Of a DNA stretch of 64,000 nt, positions 11,720 through 22,480 are shown piece by piece. The stretch comes from Simmondsia chinensis (Eukaryota > Streptophyta > Magnoliopsida > Caryophyllales > Simmondsiaceae): assembly GCA_018398585.1 (NCBI GenBank), contig JAGTTD010000011.1:20079346-20143345 (forward strand), given 5' to 3'. Position numbers and translations under genes: made by a program. The stretch's first letter is position 1. Each line of letters opens with the position of its first letter. The notes beneath the pieces are model-generated. The model did no database searches, was not told the origin of the DNA, and was given only the letters and a program-made list of their open reading frames with translations.

Positions 11720-12123
11720 TGCGGTTTGTGTTCGGCGTTGGGCTCTAAGGTCTCTTAAAGTTCTTTAAATTTTAGGGTCGAATCTAGTAATGTCAAGAGA
11801 CAAAGAGCGACGACCGTATATGAACAATTAACCACACGAAGCAAGTAAATTAAAAATTAAATAAGCAAAACAAATAAAATAGACACTTAAAAAGAAAAAC
11901 AAATAATAAACTATCCTAAAATCAACCTATGCACTAAAATTCCAAAATAAATAATGCTTTAAAAATAAATAAATAAATAGATAAATAAATAAACCTTTTT
12001 TTTTTATAAAAAAAAAATTTATTTTTTTAAAGATTTTTTAAAGAAAGGGACAATAACAATTAAAAATAATTTAAGGCAATTAAAAAAGAAAATCACAAAA
12101 ATAAAATTACGAATGTTGCCTGG
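11720..12123 (-). other. 5' leader of Athila-like element
   Basis: Very A-rich on the plus strand, with an AAATAAATAAAT repeat near 11960-11995 and T/A homopolymers around 12000-12040. No gene. It is the untranslated leader between the primer-binding site and gag. Confidence 0.7.
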
Positions 12124-12141
12124 TCCCCGGCAACGGCGTCA
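12124..12141 (-). other. Primer-binding site, tRNA-Asp
   Basis: Minus-strand TGACGCCGTTGCCGGGGA lies six bases beyond the LTR end. It differs at one position from the complement of the plant tRNA-Asp(GUC) 3' end, the usual primer for Athila/Tat-type elements. Confidence 0.85.
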
Positions 12142-12147
12142 AAATCT

Positions 12148-13674
12148 TGATGTGTTTTTCTATGTCTATCAAAATTTAATATAAAACTCTATCTATTAAA
12201 CACACCTAAATTGAAGTATACGGCGAGAGGGTGTCGACCCACAGGGACTAAGAATGCGAGAATTTACTCTATGACTTAAATTGATTTGAATAAAATTGAG
12301 AGGTTTTTGTATTAATTGACCTAAGGAAACAATAATTAAATTAAAGTAATCTACTTCTAATCGAAAAAGTGTAATAAATTGGAACCTAGGGTTTCGCATC
12401 CATCGTTAGCCAATTACTTTTGCGTTAACTTTTAACTTGGGATTATTAATTGTCACACGGGTAGTGGTTAAGGCTACAAGCTTCAACCTACTAAGATAAT
12501 GTTGTTAGTATTGCGTATTGACCCTATCTAACTAAAGCATAAGGAAAATAGGCTCTACCTAACATATTGTTAATTATTACGTATTGACCCTATCTAACTA
12601 AAGCATAGGGAAGATAGGCTTTAATTAACAATTCGGTTAATACTATTGCTTGATTAATTAATCCTAAGGCTACAAGCACAAGGAATTAATTTATAAATAT
12701 CAACATCAACAATTAAAGGTTACAAACTCAATAATCATATCAATTGAATAAATAATAAAAATATAATACTTCAAAGTATTTATCTCAACCAAGCAATTTA
12801 TATAAACAATTAAATTAACCCGAACTAAAAGTAAACAAAAGTAAAGGCTAAGACTTCATTTAATCCCAGAGAGCAAGTTAACTCTCCATCAAGGATGATC
12901 CGATGAAGAAGAAGTTGAACAAACTCACGTTGATCTCTATGCTAATTTCACTTTCGTTCCAATTTAACGAAAAAAGAAAGAAAAATAAAGATAAAAAAAA
13001 TCTGGAAGAGAGAGAGAGAGCTGAGGGAAAGAGAAGCAGGGGCCCCTGGTGGGCAGCCAAAAACAGAGAGGCCCCCCAACAACCCAAAACGACCAATTTA
13101 TACCGCCCCCCCAAACCGACTCTTCTTCCTTTCTCTAAGCCCTACCAGTTTTGGGCCGGAAATCTGGTGGTGTCGGTGTGGGCTGCTGGTGTTGGGCTGC
13201 AAGTTTGGGTTTAGTGTTGCTGTTGGTGGGCCGGAGGTCTGGTGGCGGTGAATAGTACTTTTGGGCTAGGCTGAGGACGGTGCTGTTGGTGTTCGATCCG
13301 GGCTTGTGGTGGGCCGGTGAAGTGTAAACGGGAGCTGTTGGGGCTGGGCTGTTGGTGGTAACGAGGTGGATCTGGGCCGGCGGTGGGTTGTGGCCTCGGG
13401 TACTGTAGCGAACAGCGGTGCAGCTGGGTTGAAGATGATGAATAGTGTAGGTGCGCGGTGGGCTTATACATTCTTGTCCCGAATCTCGATTGACTTGACT
13501 TAATTGTTTACGCATCGAATTTGCCTCATTTGCACCAACATTTGACAATTTTCGGAACTATAATTTCAAACATGTTAAACATAAAAATTGCCAAAATGAG
13601 TGTAGAACTATAATTAAATAGGTGCAAAATAATTAAAATAACAATTAAAAGATGCGTAAATATGAGACGCGTCA
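12148..13674 (-). repeat. 5' LTR of Athila-like element
   Basis: 1527 bp, partner of 5330-6859. On the minus strand it starts TGACGCGTCTC and ends AACACATCA. Its right flank CAACA repeats the left flank of the other LTR, which fixes both ends. Confidence 0.95.
13095..13102 (-). promoter_or_regulatory. TATA box of 5' LTR
   Basis: TATAAATT on the minus strand, followed by a CT-rich leader stretch. Its counterpart is present in the 3' LTR near 6276. It probably sets the start of the genomic transcript. Confidence 0.5.
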
Positions 13675-13679
13675 CAACA

Positions 13680-14106
13680 ATAGTATCTAAGTACCTAGGC
13701 AAAATTATTTTGGCTCATATTTTATTTTACCCTCAGTAGGTTCCTAATTTCTGATATAGATGTTTATACTAAGTGGACTATTCCCTTAGTTCTCATGACA
13801 CCTTTTTTTCTCACAAGCTGCATCATCATTAGTTCAGACAATGAGTAATTTCTATTATTTAATGTATCCAGTCTAATCTAATTGAAAGACTTTGATAGCC
13901 AAATCAAGATCATATCTTGTTGAGTGGCTATCAATATTTTCATAAAGAGATCTAGTTCAATTAAATAAGCCATTATCATATGACACGCTCGTGAACTGAA
14001 CTTTCTCAATACAATGTGTGTCCATCATCTTTCTCAATAGCTATTCTCATGCTACTGTCATGCCCATGAGGCATTTTCTCATTTGCAGCTGCTGTCTTAG
14101 TTGAAT
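13680..14106. other. Continuation of the sequence split at 5329
   Basis: Before the CAACA insertion this was contiguous with the left flank ending at 5329. It is unique in the window, with no open frame of note and no recognised domain. It ends where the gypsy LTR at 14107 begins. Confidence 0.5.
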
Positions 14107-14410
14107 TGTTATGATTTTGCTTTTGTTCATTCAAAATGTCAGCTTGGTGGGAGCTGTAGTTTAGTTGGTTAGCAGGTGAAGTAAGTTTTGATGGTTAAGA
14201 TTAGTTTAGTCGGTTTCAATGTTTTAGCCAACTTAACTCTTGTGTATAAATAAGCAAAATATCTTGTATTCTTGATTCACTAAATAGAAATTGATCTCTT
14301 TCTCTGTCAACCCTAATTTCTCTCTAATCTCTCATCTATTTCACTTCTATTCTCATCTCATACTCCCTTATCCTTAGGTTATGCTTCAATATTCACCTGG
14401 AATCATAACA
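14107..14410 (+). repeat. 5' LTR of truncated gypsy element
   Basis: 304 bp, TGTTATGATT...AATCATAACA, with a 10-bp inverted terminal match, followed two bases later by a primer-binding site. It has a TATAAATA motif near 14245 and a CT-rich leader after it. Confidence 0.8.
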
Positions 14411-14412
14411 AT

Positions 14413-14424
14413 TGGTATTAGAGC
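14413..14424 (+). other. Primer-binding site, initiator tRNA-Met
   Basis: TGGTATTAGAGC, one C-to-T change from the canonical TGGTATCAGAGC. Confidence 0.8.
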
Positions 14425-14492
14425 TTGTGTTTACTGCCAATTGATCGTGAATTGATTGATTGGAGCTGGCTAGACGCAAGAAGAGTGTACCA

Positions 14493-16526
14493 ATGGCTGG
14501 TGGAGTTACAACTAGAGCAAATACAGCTACAAATGCTGCTGCTAATGCCACATATGCTGTTGTTATTGGTGCAAATGTTGGAGCTAGTGTAGAAGTCAAT
14601 CAATTTGAGTAGTTGAGACTTCAAATGGAAGAGATGTTTGTTAAAATGCATCAATCACAAGATCAAAAGTTAGCTGAAAGGTTAGATCAACATTCACAGC
14701 AAATTGAATTGAAGATCAATGGACTACAACAATAGGCAGAATTTACCTGCGGGAGCTGAAGTACTGTCAGCTCCCAGTCAACAAGATCATCCCCCAGATT
14801 TTCTGCAACCTCAAGCATCAGCAGCCGGTGAAAGTGGAACAGCTATTGGTAGAAGCAATGGATTCAGACAACCTCGAGTTGAAATTGAACCGTTAGATGG
14901 CGAGCAACCTCAATCTTGGATTAGGAGGTGTGAAAGATACTTTGATTCTATCATATAGATGAAGCAAAAAAGGAAGAGCTAGCTGCAATATATCTACATG
15001 GAGATCATGAGGTTTGGTACTACTGTTTGATGCGCAGCAATATATCTACTGAGTTCGTGCATGAACTTTGTGAAAGATATGGAGAAAGGCATCCTAGTGA
15101 TGTGATAGATCACTTTAATAAATTGGCTCAAACAACTTCAGTGAGGGAGTAAATGACTCGCTTTGAGAATTTGAGGGCTAGGATGATGTTAGTAAACCCT
15201 GGAGCCAAGGAATCCTACTATGTGTCAAGCTTTATCAGTGGCTTAAAGTCAAGAATTAAGAATCTGGCAAAGGCATTGAATCCGGAGACACTGACTTAAG
15301 CTTTCTCCAAGGCAAAGTTGATGAGCTATGATTTTGGCTAGTTATGAGGGACAAAGGACCAAGGCTCCTCAATCGTCCTCTATTCAACAGACAACGCCTG
15401 CTAGTGGCCCAAGAACTTTAAGTTTGGAGGAAAAGAAGAACTAGAGATTATGCTTTAAGTGTAATCAGAAGTATTTTTTTAGTCATAAGTGTAATCAAAA
15501 GCTTCTAATGACAGTCACTGGAGCTGAACCTGATGATGACCATGAGATTCAAGAAAGTGAGGAAATTGTTGACTATCAGGGAGAAGAAGTGCAAGAGGAC
15601 CCTAAGGATGATGAAATGGAGATATTAGTACGAGCTTTAACTAGATCTGGTTCTCACAACATAATAAGAATCAAAGGAGAGGTTGGCCACAAGCACATAC
15701 TGGTATTAATAGACAGTAGGAGTACACATAGTTTTGTGGATCTGAAAGTAGTGAAGATGGTGGGGCATGAGATGATCAAGACCAGCACTTTAGTTGTTAC
15801 AGTTGCTGATGGCAATTCCATGATAACACCGATGAAATTTTAGGCGTTCTGCTGGAAGATGCAAAGACACCATTTTGTGTATGACTTCAGAGTGCTCAAG
15901 TTAAGAGGCTATGAAATGGTCCTAGGGGTGGATTAGATGAAAACCATTAGTCGCTTGGTCTTTGATTTCACTCAATTTTCTGTTTCCTTTGAAAAAGAAG
16001 GCCACCGTGTGACATTACAAGGAATTATGGAGCGTGGACAATTACAATTGATGAAAGGGAAGAAGCTAGAAGAAGTGGTTAGGAAGGGCAAATATCAGTG
16101 GATTGGGCAATTATTTTCCATCAGTGTTGTTCTTGAGGCTGCTCAGGTGAATTTTGATCCTTCTATTAGCAAATTGTTGCATTAGTATGAAGATTTGTTT
16201 ATACAGGCAACTACATTGCCTCCTAAGAGGGTCTTGGATCATGCTATTCTTCTCAAGGTTAACTCTGACCCCGTTAATCTTAGGCCTTATAAGCATCCTC
16301 ACTCCAGGATATTATGAGTTTGTGTTATGCCTTTTGGTTTAACCAATGCTCCAGCTACCTTTCAGGCATTGATAAACCGAGTTTTCAAGGCTTATTTGAG
16401 GAAATTTGTGCTAGTATTCTTTGATGATATCTTGATTTACAGCCCTACATTGGATTTACATGTCAAACATCTGAGGCAAGATTTTCAGACTATGCACAAG
16501 AATAAGTTGTTTTCCGATGTAAAGTT
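14493..16526 (+). pseudogene. gag-protease-RT(partial) of truncated gypsy element
   Basis: The ATG at 14493 opens gag (MAGGVTTRANTATNAAA). About 14860-15280 encodes the retrotransposon gag domain (RQPRVEIEPLDGEQPQSWIRR, LHGDHEVWYYCLM, SVRE-stop-MTRFENLR). A degenerate zinc knuckle lies near 15445-15500 (CFKCNQKYFFSHKC with the first Cys region broken). The protease at about 15690-15930 has IDSRSTHSFVD, so the catalytic DSG has become DSR. RT keeps only short pieces: the DHAILL segment near 16235 and [13 protein letters not shown] with the catalytic FFDDILIYS at 16327-16440. The first RT fingers are deleted between about 16310 and 16325. Several stops and frameshifts make it inactive. Confidence 0.85.
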
Positions 16527-16868
16527 TCCTAGAATCTATGAATTAAAACTTTAGATTTCACAACTATAACAACAAGATCTACCCGTCTTCACTTCTTATA
16601 CCAAACTTAGGTCTTTGTGAGATGAATTGTAAACTCTAGTTGAAATCCCTCTGTGCACATGTGGGTCAGCTAAAAGTATGCCCATATACGTGTCATGGAA
16701 AAGCTGTTGGACCTCTTAATGGGTCTTGATTCCTCTCTTTCAATAGCCATTCTCAGCTGATGACCACATAGCCTTTGACTAGTATGGGAAAGGCTTATGC
16801 AATTTTTTGTTAGGAGGAAAAACATAAGAGTGGTAAAATGGTTATTCCTGAGGTAGTGGCTTCAATTG
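16527..16868 (+). pseudogene. copia gag, N-terminal half
   Basis: Reads [47 protein letters not shown] and a GKAYA-like segment. These are the hallmarks of the copia gag-polypeptide domain (LWDEL, CTCG, FLMGLN). Frameshifts interrupt it. The last codons before the CCAAG target site continue after 28457 (ASIAK | GVKNVS), confirming that the two halves were once joined. Confidence 0.75.
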
Positions 16869-16873
16869 CCAAG

Positions 16874-19492
16874 TGATGCCTACTTGGTATTTGCTTAGCA
16901 AGTGCACTAAGTCATATCAAGTAATACAAAGTGAGTAGAGTATCATTCCCACAAGGATTGATTATCGAGTAAGTACCAAAATTAATAGCTTTAGCACTAT
17001 TTGAAAGACCGAAATTTAAAGTTTTTGATATATAACAAATAAAATGAAAAGGACTAAACTAGGTTACTAATATTTTTTTTTTTTTTTTGTAAGTTTTCTA
17101 ATTTAAATAAGTCCAAGGCATCCGATTTCATCTAGTTGCATTAATACGCCTTTCTATTCTCGATATTCAAGCTGTTATTACGTGCTGATAGTCGAAAACC
17201 CTAATTTGCTAAATATTCTTTCACAAGCAACCCTTAACATATCCTTTAACATATTAACTCATAAATCTATTGCATGAATTTAAATAAGAAAAGTGTTCTG
17301 AAGATCCATAGTTTTCACTTAAGACCACACAAATCACATTAATCTATCTCTAGCATTCGCTCAATTTGTGGTGTTTATTACATCTTAGGCTACATCATAG
17401 CCTTAGAAAAACAAAATTAATTCATGGTAGACATACCATAAAGTAAAACTAAAACAAGATCCATGAACTTAAAGAAGAATAGGATAGAAAGAACTTTAAA
17501 ATGCAAAATTACAAACCAAACTTCTTCTTCCTTCCTTCTTCTTTTTCCTCTCGGTTTTCTTCCCTTGCTCTCTACTTTCTATTTGATTTTTTTTATGGGA
17601 TTGGTGCGAAACACTTCCTAAACCTCCCTATTTATAGTTCACAAGGTTGGGATTACTTAAAATAAAAAAAATATGCAAGCTTAAAGCTCATTGCACCACC
17701 TTGCTGCCATTGCAGCCCAGTTTTGACAACTTGCTTCTTTTGCAAATTTCTTCATATTTTTGCTGCTTTGAACCCCCCAAAATCATGCTTGACATCGACA
17801 AAAGTCCCTTTTTGGTCCCTAAAGTGATCAAAAAATAACCTTTTAGTCACTCGACTCAATTTTTTGGACCTTTAAGTCACCCAACTCTCAAAAAAAGTTC
17901 CATTTAGTCACCCATGTGATTTAAAACGAACAAGTTAGTCATCCAACTCAAATTTTGGACGATTTGGTCACCCAACTCCTAATAAAAATCTCATTTAGTC
18001 ACTCAAATAGTTTAAAATTAATTAAACTCACAACTCAACTAAAAATAACAAACTTAATCATATTTATGAATTATTTCTTTCATTAATCTGTAATTTTTTG
18101 ACTTTATTAAAATTTATCTATTATTTTATAATTAAATTATTGTTTCGCTATTTATATTACGTAAAATTTATAAGATAAGTAATCAATTTTTCTATAAAAT
18201 AATATAAAAAATAAATTAAGCAAAAAATAACCAAAAATAATTTACATATAGTTATAACTAGAAAAAAAAATTAAAAAGTAGAAATATTTACTTTAAGTTA
18301 AATACTTAATCAAAATTCCTTCTCACATTCATCCTAAAAACAATTTCCCTCCCAAAATCCACCCCAAAGTATCCTTTAAAAAATATAAGTAATAAAGAAT
18401 TAAATATGTTGCAATATCAGCCTATATTGTCAAACAAATATTAAAAAGGTAACTGCTTAAAAAAATTATCATAAATACAATTATTCATATATTTATAATC
18501 TATTGTAATATATCTAATTATTTGTTAATTATATTCTTTAAAGGACATTTTTTGGGGGGATTTTGGGAGAGAAATTGTTTTTAGGATAAATTTGAGAGGG
18601 AATTTTGATTAATTATTTAACTTAAAATAAATATTTCTATCTTTTAGTTTTTTTATAGTTATAACTATATGAAAATTATTTTGGGTCATTTTTTGCTTAA
18701 TTTATTTTTTATGTTATTTTATGGGAAAATTGATTGCTTATCTTTTAATTTTTACATAACATAAATAGCAAAATAATAATTTGATTAAGTTGAACAATTA
18801 TTTATCTTAATTTATCTTTTAATAAAAGATGTACAATTATTTTAGAAAAATAATAGACAAAATTTAATAAAGTCAGAAAATTGCAAATCAATAAAATAAA
18901 TAATTTATTAATATGATTAAGTTTGTTATTTTTCACTTGAGTAGGGAATTTAATTAATTTTAAATTATTTGGTTGACTAAGTGAGATTTTAATTAGGAGT
19001 TGGGTGACCAAATCTTCTAAAATTTGAAATGAATTGTTCAAGCTTGTTGTTCATCCTTTGCAACTTGCTGTTCTTGCTTTTTTTTAATTTTTTTTTTTTT
19101 TTCATATTTTGCTGCCCAAAACTCAGCCTTGACATCAACTTGAAAATGTTAATATATTGTTTAATCCATCCTTTCTCTTGATTTGTGCATTCTGCGACCC
19201 ATTTTTGCTTGTTGAAATGAATTGTGCATGAACTTGTTGCGTTCTTGCTTTAGCCGTGTAAAATGTTATGTTTTGCGCATTTTTTGGCTTTTGTTTGATG
19301 TATCGTGCATTCGCTTTTTGATGTTGATGATAAATCCTAGCAAGATTTAGCACAAAATGAGTGTTTTGTAAGAAAATAGCAATAGAAGGGAAAAAGAGCA
19401 AAAACGAGCAATAGCGATAAAAATTTGATGTAAAATGGTTAGAAAATGAGCTAAAATGATATAAATAATTATATACTAAATTAGGCTTATCA
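16874..19492 (-). repeat. 3' LTR of the 16.9 kb Athila-like element, enlarged by an insertion
   Basis: Matches 26895-28452 at both ends (plus-strand TGATGCCTACTTGG... and ...GGCTTATCA). It differs by the block at 17796-19028, which replaces about 75 bp present in the partner (roughly 27915-27985). It also lacks part of the partner's segment around 27380-27500. Confidence 0.9.
17796..19028. mobile_element. Large inverted-repeat (foldback/MULE-like) insertion in LTR
   Basis: Absent from the partner LTR. The left arm (about 17945-18392) is the imperfect reverse complement of the right arm (about 18535-19028), with about 140 bp of AT-rich spacer between. The left end has six spaced copies of a TTAGTCACYCAACTC-like motif (near 17843, 17871, 17905, 17934, 17965, 17994). 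Only the two innermost have partners in the right arm, so the right end is truncated by about 150 bp and adjoining LTR is lost with it. No transposase frame exists. Long palindromes with subterminal repeats fit a non-autonomous Mutator-like or foldback element; I cannot prove which, since no target-site duplication survives. Confidence 0.7.
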
Positions 19493-19507
19493 AAATACCC
19501 CCAAACT
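19493..19507 (-). other. Polypurine tract
   Basis: Minus-strand AGTTTGGGGGTATTT directly abuts the 3' LTR. The same motif (with small changes) precedes the 3' LTR at 41443-41457. Confidence 0.7.
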
Positions 19508-20930
19508 TAAATCTCGCTCGTCCTCAAGCAAGGCTAATCATGAAAGCACAGGATCTCATGCTCTTTAAGAATTTATCACAATTCAAAGCAAGACTAATTC
19601 TATTAGAAAACAATGACCGAGACTCAAAGCTTTAAGGTTCTAAAGGCAAAATAATGTTTCCAAGAAAAAATCCATCAATCACCTAGGTAGCCGAATTCAA
19701 AAGTTGGCTAAGTAAATTAAGTTTATCCGTTCTTTTTAATCTCAAGACATTCAAACTGAATAAATAACAAAAATCATGCCATTCATAACAAGACTTCTCA
19801 GGTATGGCCAAGCCTAAAAGTTATTCACAAAATTTTCTCTGTTCTTCTTCTTTTTTTTATTTTTCTATTTATAAGGGAGTGATTTGCCCCAGTCAACCCT
19901 GCCTATGAGTATATCTCCAGCAAGAATCAAACTTCTGACCCTTGGGCAATGACCGCATGGGTAAGAGAAGCCACGACTGGGACACCTTCATTATGACAGC
20001 ATGAGTATATCTTCAGCGAGAATCAAACTCCTACCCCTGGGCAATGACTGCATGGTAAGAGAAGCCACCACTGAGATGCCTTATTATAACTTCACGAGTA
20101 TATCTTCAGCGAGAATCAAACTCCTAACCCCTAGGTGATGACCGCATGGGTAACAGAAGCCACCACTAAGACGCCTTCATGATAGGCAGCACATATCTTA
20201 AAATGTTTACATGGGATAGCGGTGGTTAGAAATATTTCTCTTAATTATTTTTTTTCATTTTTTTTCTTTTGACTTAGGCATAACTCTTCAAAGTCTATTA
20301 TGTAAATAATAATCTTAATGCAATCTATTCAAATTTGAGCATCTTTTAATCAGAAAGAACGATAAAACAGCCATGCTAACTAATGAACCCAAATATCACG
20401 GTTTTATCTGGATAGTTTCTTAGAATAGATCATGTTTTGTAATTAGAACATAAAAATAATTAATTCTTTGGTTATTTAAATCTAATTAAAGTAGACAAGC
20501 TAGAGTAGAAAATTTTCCTAAAAAGCATGATGACAATATCTCCAAAAAAAAAAATTTGGTTTTAAATTGGTTCAAAATATGCAAGAAAAATTTTAAAAGA
20601 CTACTGATTTAAACTATAGAAAATAGGAAAAAAAAAATTTTGTTGGCCGACAGTATCCACATCCCCATACAATGGCTCTAAACTCTAGGTGGCACTAAAG
20701 CCGACTCTAAAAGATAAAGTAGGACTAGACAAGAAAATTTTTCGAAAAATTATTGTTCAAAATTTAAAACAAATGGGACAAAATGTCTCTCCCACCCTAA
20801 ACTTAAAGTTTATTGTTTTCAATGTTAAAAGAAATGCAAGGAACGAAGCAGTAGGTGAGAGATACTTCCCAGGTTTAAAGATTGCTTTTTGATTGTGAAT
20901 GTTGATATCATGGTACCCCCAAACTTGTTT

Positions 20931-20971
<41 letters not shown>

Positions 20972-21110
20972 GTACAACAAAATCTACAAAAATATAAGAA
21001 AATAATTAAAGGAAATTGAAAGAAAAGAAGTAAGATAGTAAACTTGGATTGCCTTCCAAGAAGCGCTTAAGTTATAGTCGTTAACTCGACTTTTTAGGTG
21101 GATCATTCGA
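19508..21110 (-). other. 3' non-coding region of the 16.9 kb element
   Basis: About 1.6 kb without coding capacity. It contains a tandem repeat (19907-20182) and a 37-base A-run (20932-20968). A block at about 20280-20930 is clearly shared with the related element at 36898-46023 (about 42060-42715), including TAAAAGATAAAGTAGGACTA and the GGTGAGAGATA segment. Retention in both copies suggests family-specific cis sequence or simply common descent. Confidence 0.65.
19907..20182. repeat. Tandem repeat, about 93-96 bp x 2.9
   Basis: Units start at 19907, 20003 and 20096 with GAGTATATCTYCAGCRAGAA and include TCAAACTYCTRACCCYT, TGACCGCATGGGTAA and GAAGCCAC. On the minus strand each unit carries a T-arm-like AGTTTGATTCTYGCT after GTCATYGCCC, resembling the 3' half of a tRNA or tRNA-derived SINE. 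The sequence is not a CRISPR: there are no conserved direct repeats with unique spacers. Confidence 0.8.
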
Positions 21111-22480
21111 CTTCGTTGAGACAAATGTAGGACTTCTGTTGCTTGAGCTCTCCATCAATATGAGGTTTCAACCTTTGACCATTTAACTTTGAATGTGCCC
21201 TTCTTCTCATCTTGAATCTCAACTACGCCATATGGAAAGATACGAGTTATAATGAAGGGTCCTGACCATCTAGAGTTCAATTTTCCTAAGAGAAGTCATA
21301 ATCGGGAGTTAAAAAGCGAAACTTTTTGACCGACTACGAATTCTCTGTTCAGAATGTGCTTGTCATGCCATCTTTTCGTTCAGTCCTTGTAAATTCGAGC
21401 ATTTTTATAGGCTACATTCCTAAACTCATCTATTTCATTGATTTGTAGTAACCTCTTTTGTCCTGCAGCTTCTAAGTTAAAATTCAATGTTTTTATGGCC
21501 CAGTATGCTTTATGGTCCAATTCTACTAGTGAATGACACGCCTTACCATAAACCAGGCGGTATGGAGACATTCCAATTGGTGTTTTGAATGTTGTTCTAT
21601 ATGCCCAAAGTGCGTCATCTAACTTTTCGACCATCTTTTCTAGAAGCACTAACTGTCTTTTCAAGAATGGTTTTCAGTTCTCGATTTGAAATTTCCACTT
21701 GACTGCCTGTTTGAGGATGGTATGGGGCCCCCACATTGTGTGTGACTCCATACTTACTCAATAACGCTTTTAAGTTGACGGTCACGAAAATGTTTCCCGC
21801 CATCACTTATAATTGTTCTAGGAGTTCCAAATCAAGAAAAGGTGTTCTTTCTTACAAAGTTAACCATAGCTGTTGCATCATTAGTTGGAAAAATAGCTGC
21901 TTCAACCCACTTTGATGCATAATTACAGCAACCAAAATACTGTTAGAAAATGATAAAGGAAAAGGACCCATCAAATCAATCCCCAAATGCCAAATAATTC
22001 AAAAATTAAAATGTTGATTAGGGGCATTTCATATCTTCTAGAAATATTTCCCATTCTTTGACATCGATCACTTTTACTAACAAATTTGAAAGCATCTTTA
22101 AAAAGTGTTGGCCAGTGAAATCCTGATTATAAAACTTTAACTGCAATCCTTGTTCCACCATAATGACGACCAATTTCCAAGGAATGGTAATGACGTAGAA
22201 TGTCTTCCATTTCTTCTTCAGGTACACACCTCCTAATGATTTGGTTCGCAAAATATTTATATAAGAATGGTTCTTCCTAAAAATACTGCTTTAAATCAGT
22301 GATGAACTTCTTCTTTTGTTGATATGTCATGTCCTTGAGCATTTCCTATGCAACCAAATAGTTGAAAATTTCAGCATACCATGGATAATTAGGATTTTCA
22401 CTTACCAACATAAGACATTCATCTGGGAATTTTTCATTGATAGAGGGACTTTCGTACTCTGGCTCAAGACGTGATAAATG
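21111..22480 (-). pseudogene. integrase remnant of the 16.9 kb element
   Basis: Minus-strand order: PWYAEIFNYLVA (about 22390), KKFITDLKQYF, IIRRCVPEEEMEDILRHYHS and HYGG...KVL (about 22240-22120), forming the HHCC zinc-finger region with SDRCQRMG. The DDE core follows, with [23 protein letters not shown] (about 21700-21770) and [27 protein letters not shown] (21540-21660). The C-terminal part reaches about 21110. Many stops and frameshifts. Integrase inserts element cDNA into host DNA; here it cannot be made intact. Confidence 0.85.

Larger units (their letters stand above)
5330..13674 (-). mobile_element. Athila-like Ty3/gypsy LTR retrotransposon, integrase lost
   Basis: A complete two-LTR insertion of 8345 bp in minus orientation. 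A perfect 5-bp target-site duplication CAACA lies at 5325-5329 and 13675-13679. LTRs of 1530 and 1527 bp begin and end TGATG/CATCA (one end CGTCA). The order on the minus strand is 5' LTR, tRNA-Asp primer-binding site, gag-protease, RT-RNase H, polypurine tract, 3' LTR. Integrase is missing after its first residues. In-frame stops occur in gag and frameshifts in pol, so it is non-functional, but LTR similarity is high to the eye. Athila-like assignment rests on the gag (FHGLG, RLFPFSLKEKAKYWL), the protease (LGRPFLATA) and the RT (FMDDFSVF). Confidence 0.95.
14107..16526 (+). mobile_element. Truncated plus-strand Ty3/gypsy element
   Basis: Consists of one LTR, a primer-binding site, gag, protease and the beginning of RT, then stops. 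The coding part is homologous to the chromodomain gypsy at 55806-61572: the same N-terminus (LELARRKK / LELAKQKK) and the same gag motif (RQPRVEIEP). It is therefore a diverged member of that family. The right end fuses within RT to a copia gag at about 16510-16526, and no 3' LTR remains. I found no target-site duplication. Confidence 0.85.

Noticed and set aside
13135..13548. 137-residue Pro/Ser/Thr-rich open frame on the minus strand, also seen in part at 6515-6733
   Set aside because: Lies wholly in the two LTRs of one retrotransposon; similarity between copies comes from the LTR pair, and composition is low-complexity.
19907..20182. Regular repeat suggesting a CRISPR array
   Set aside because: Units are contiguous and about 95 bp, without unique spacers, inside a plant retrotransposon.
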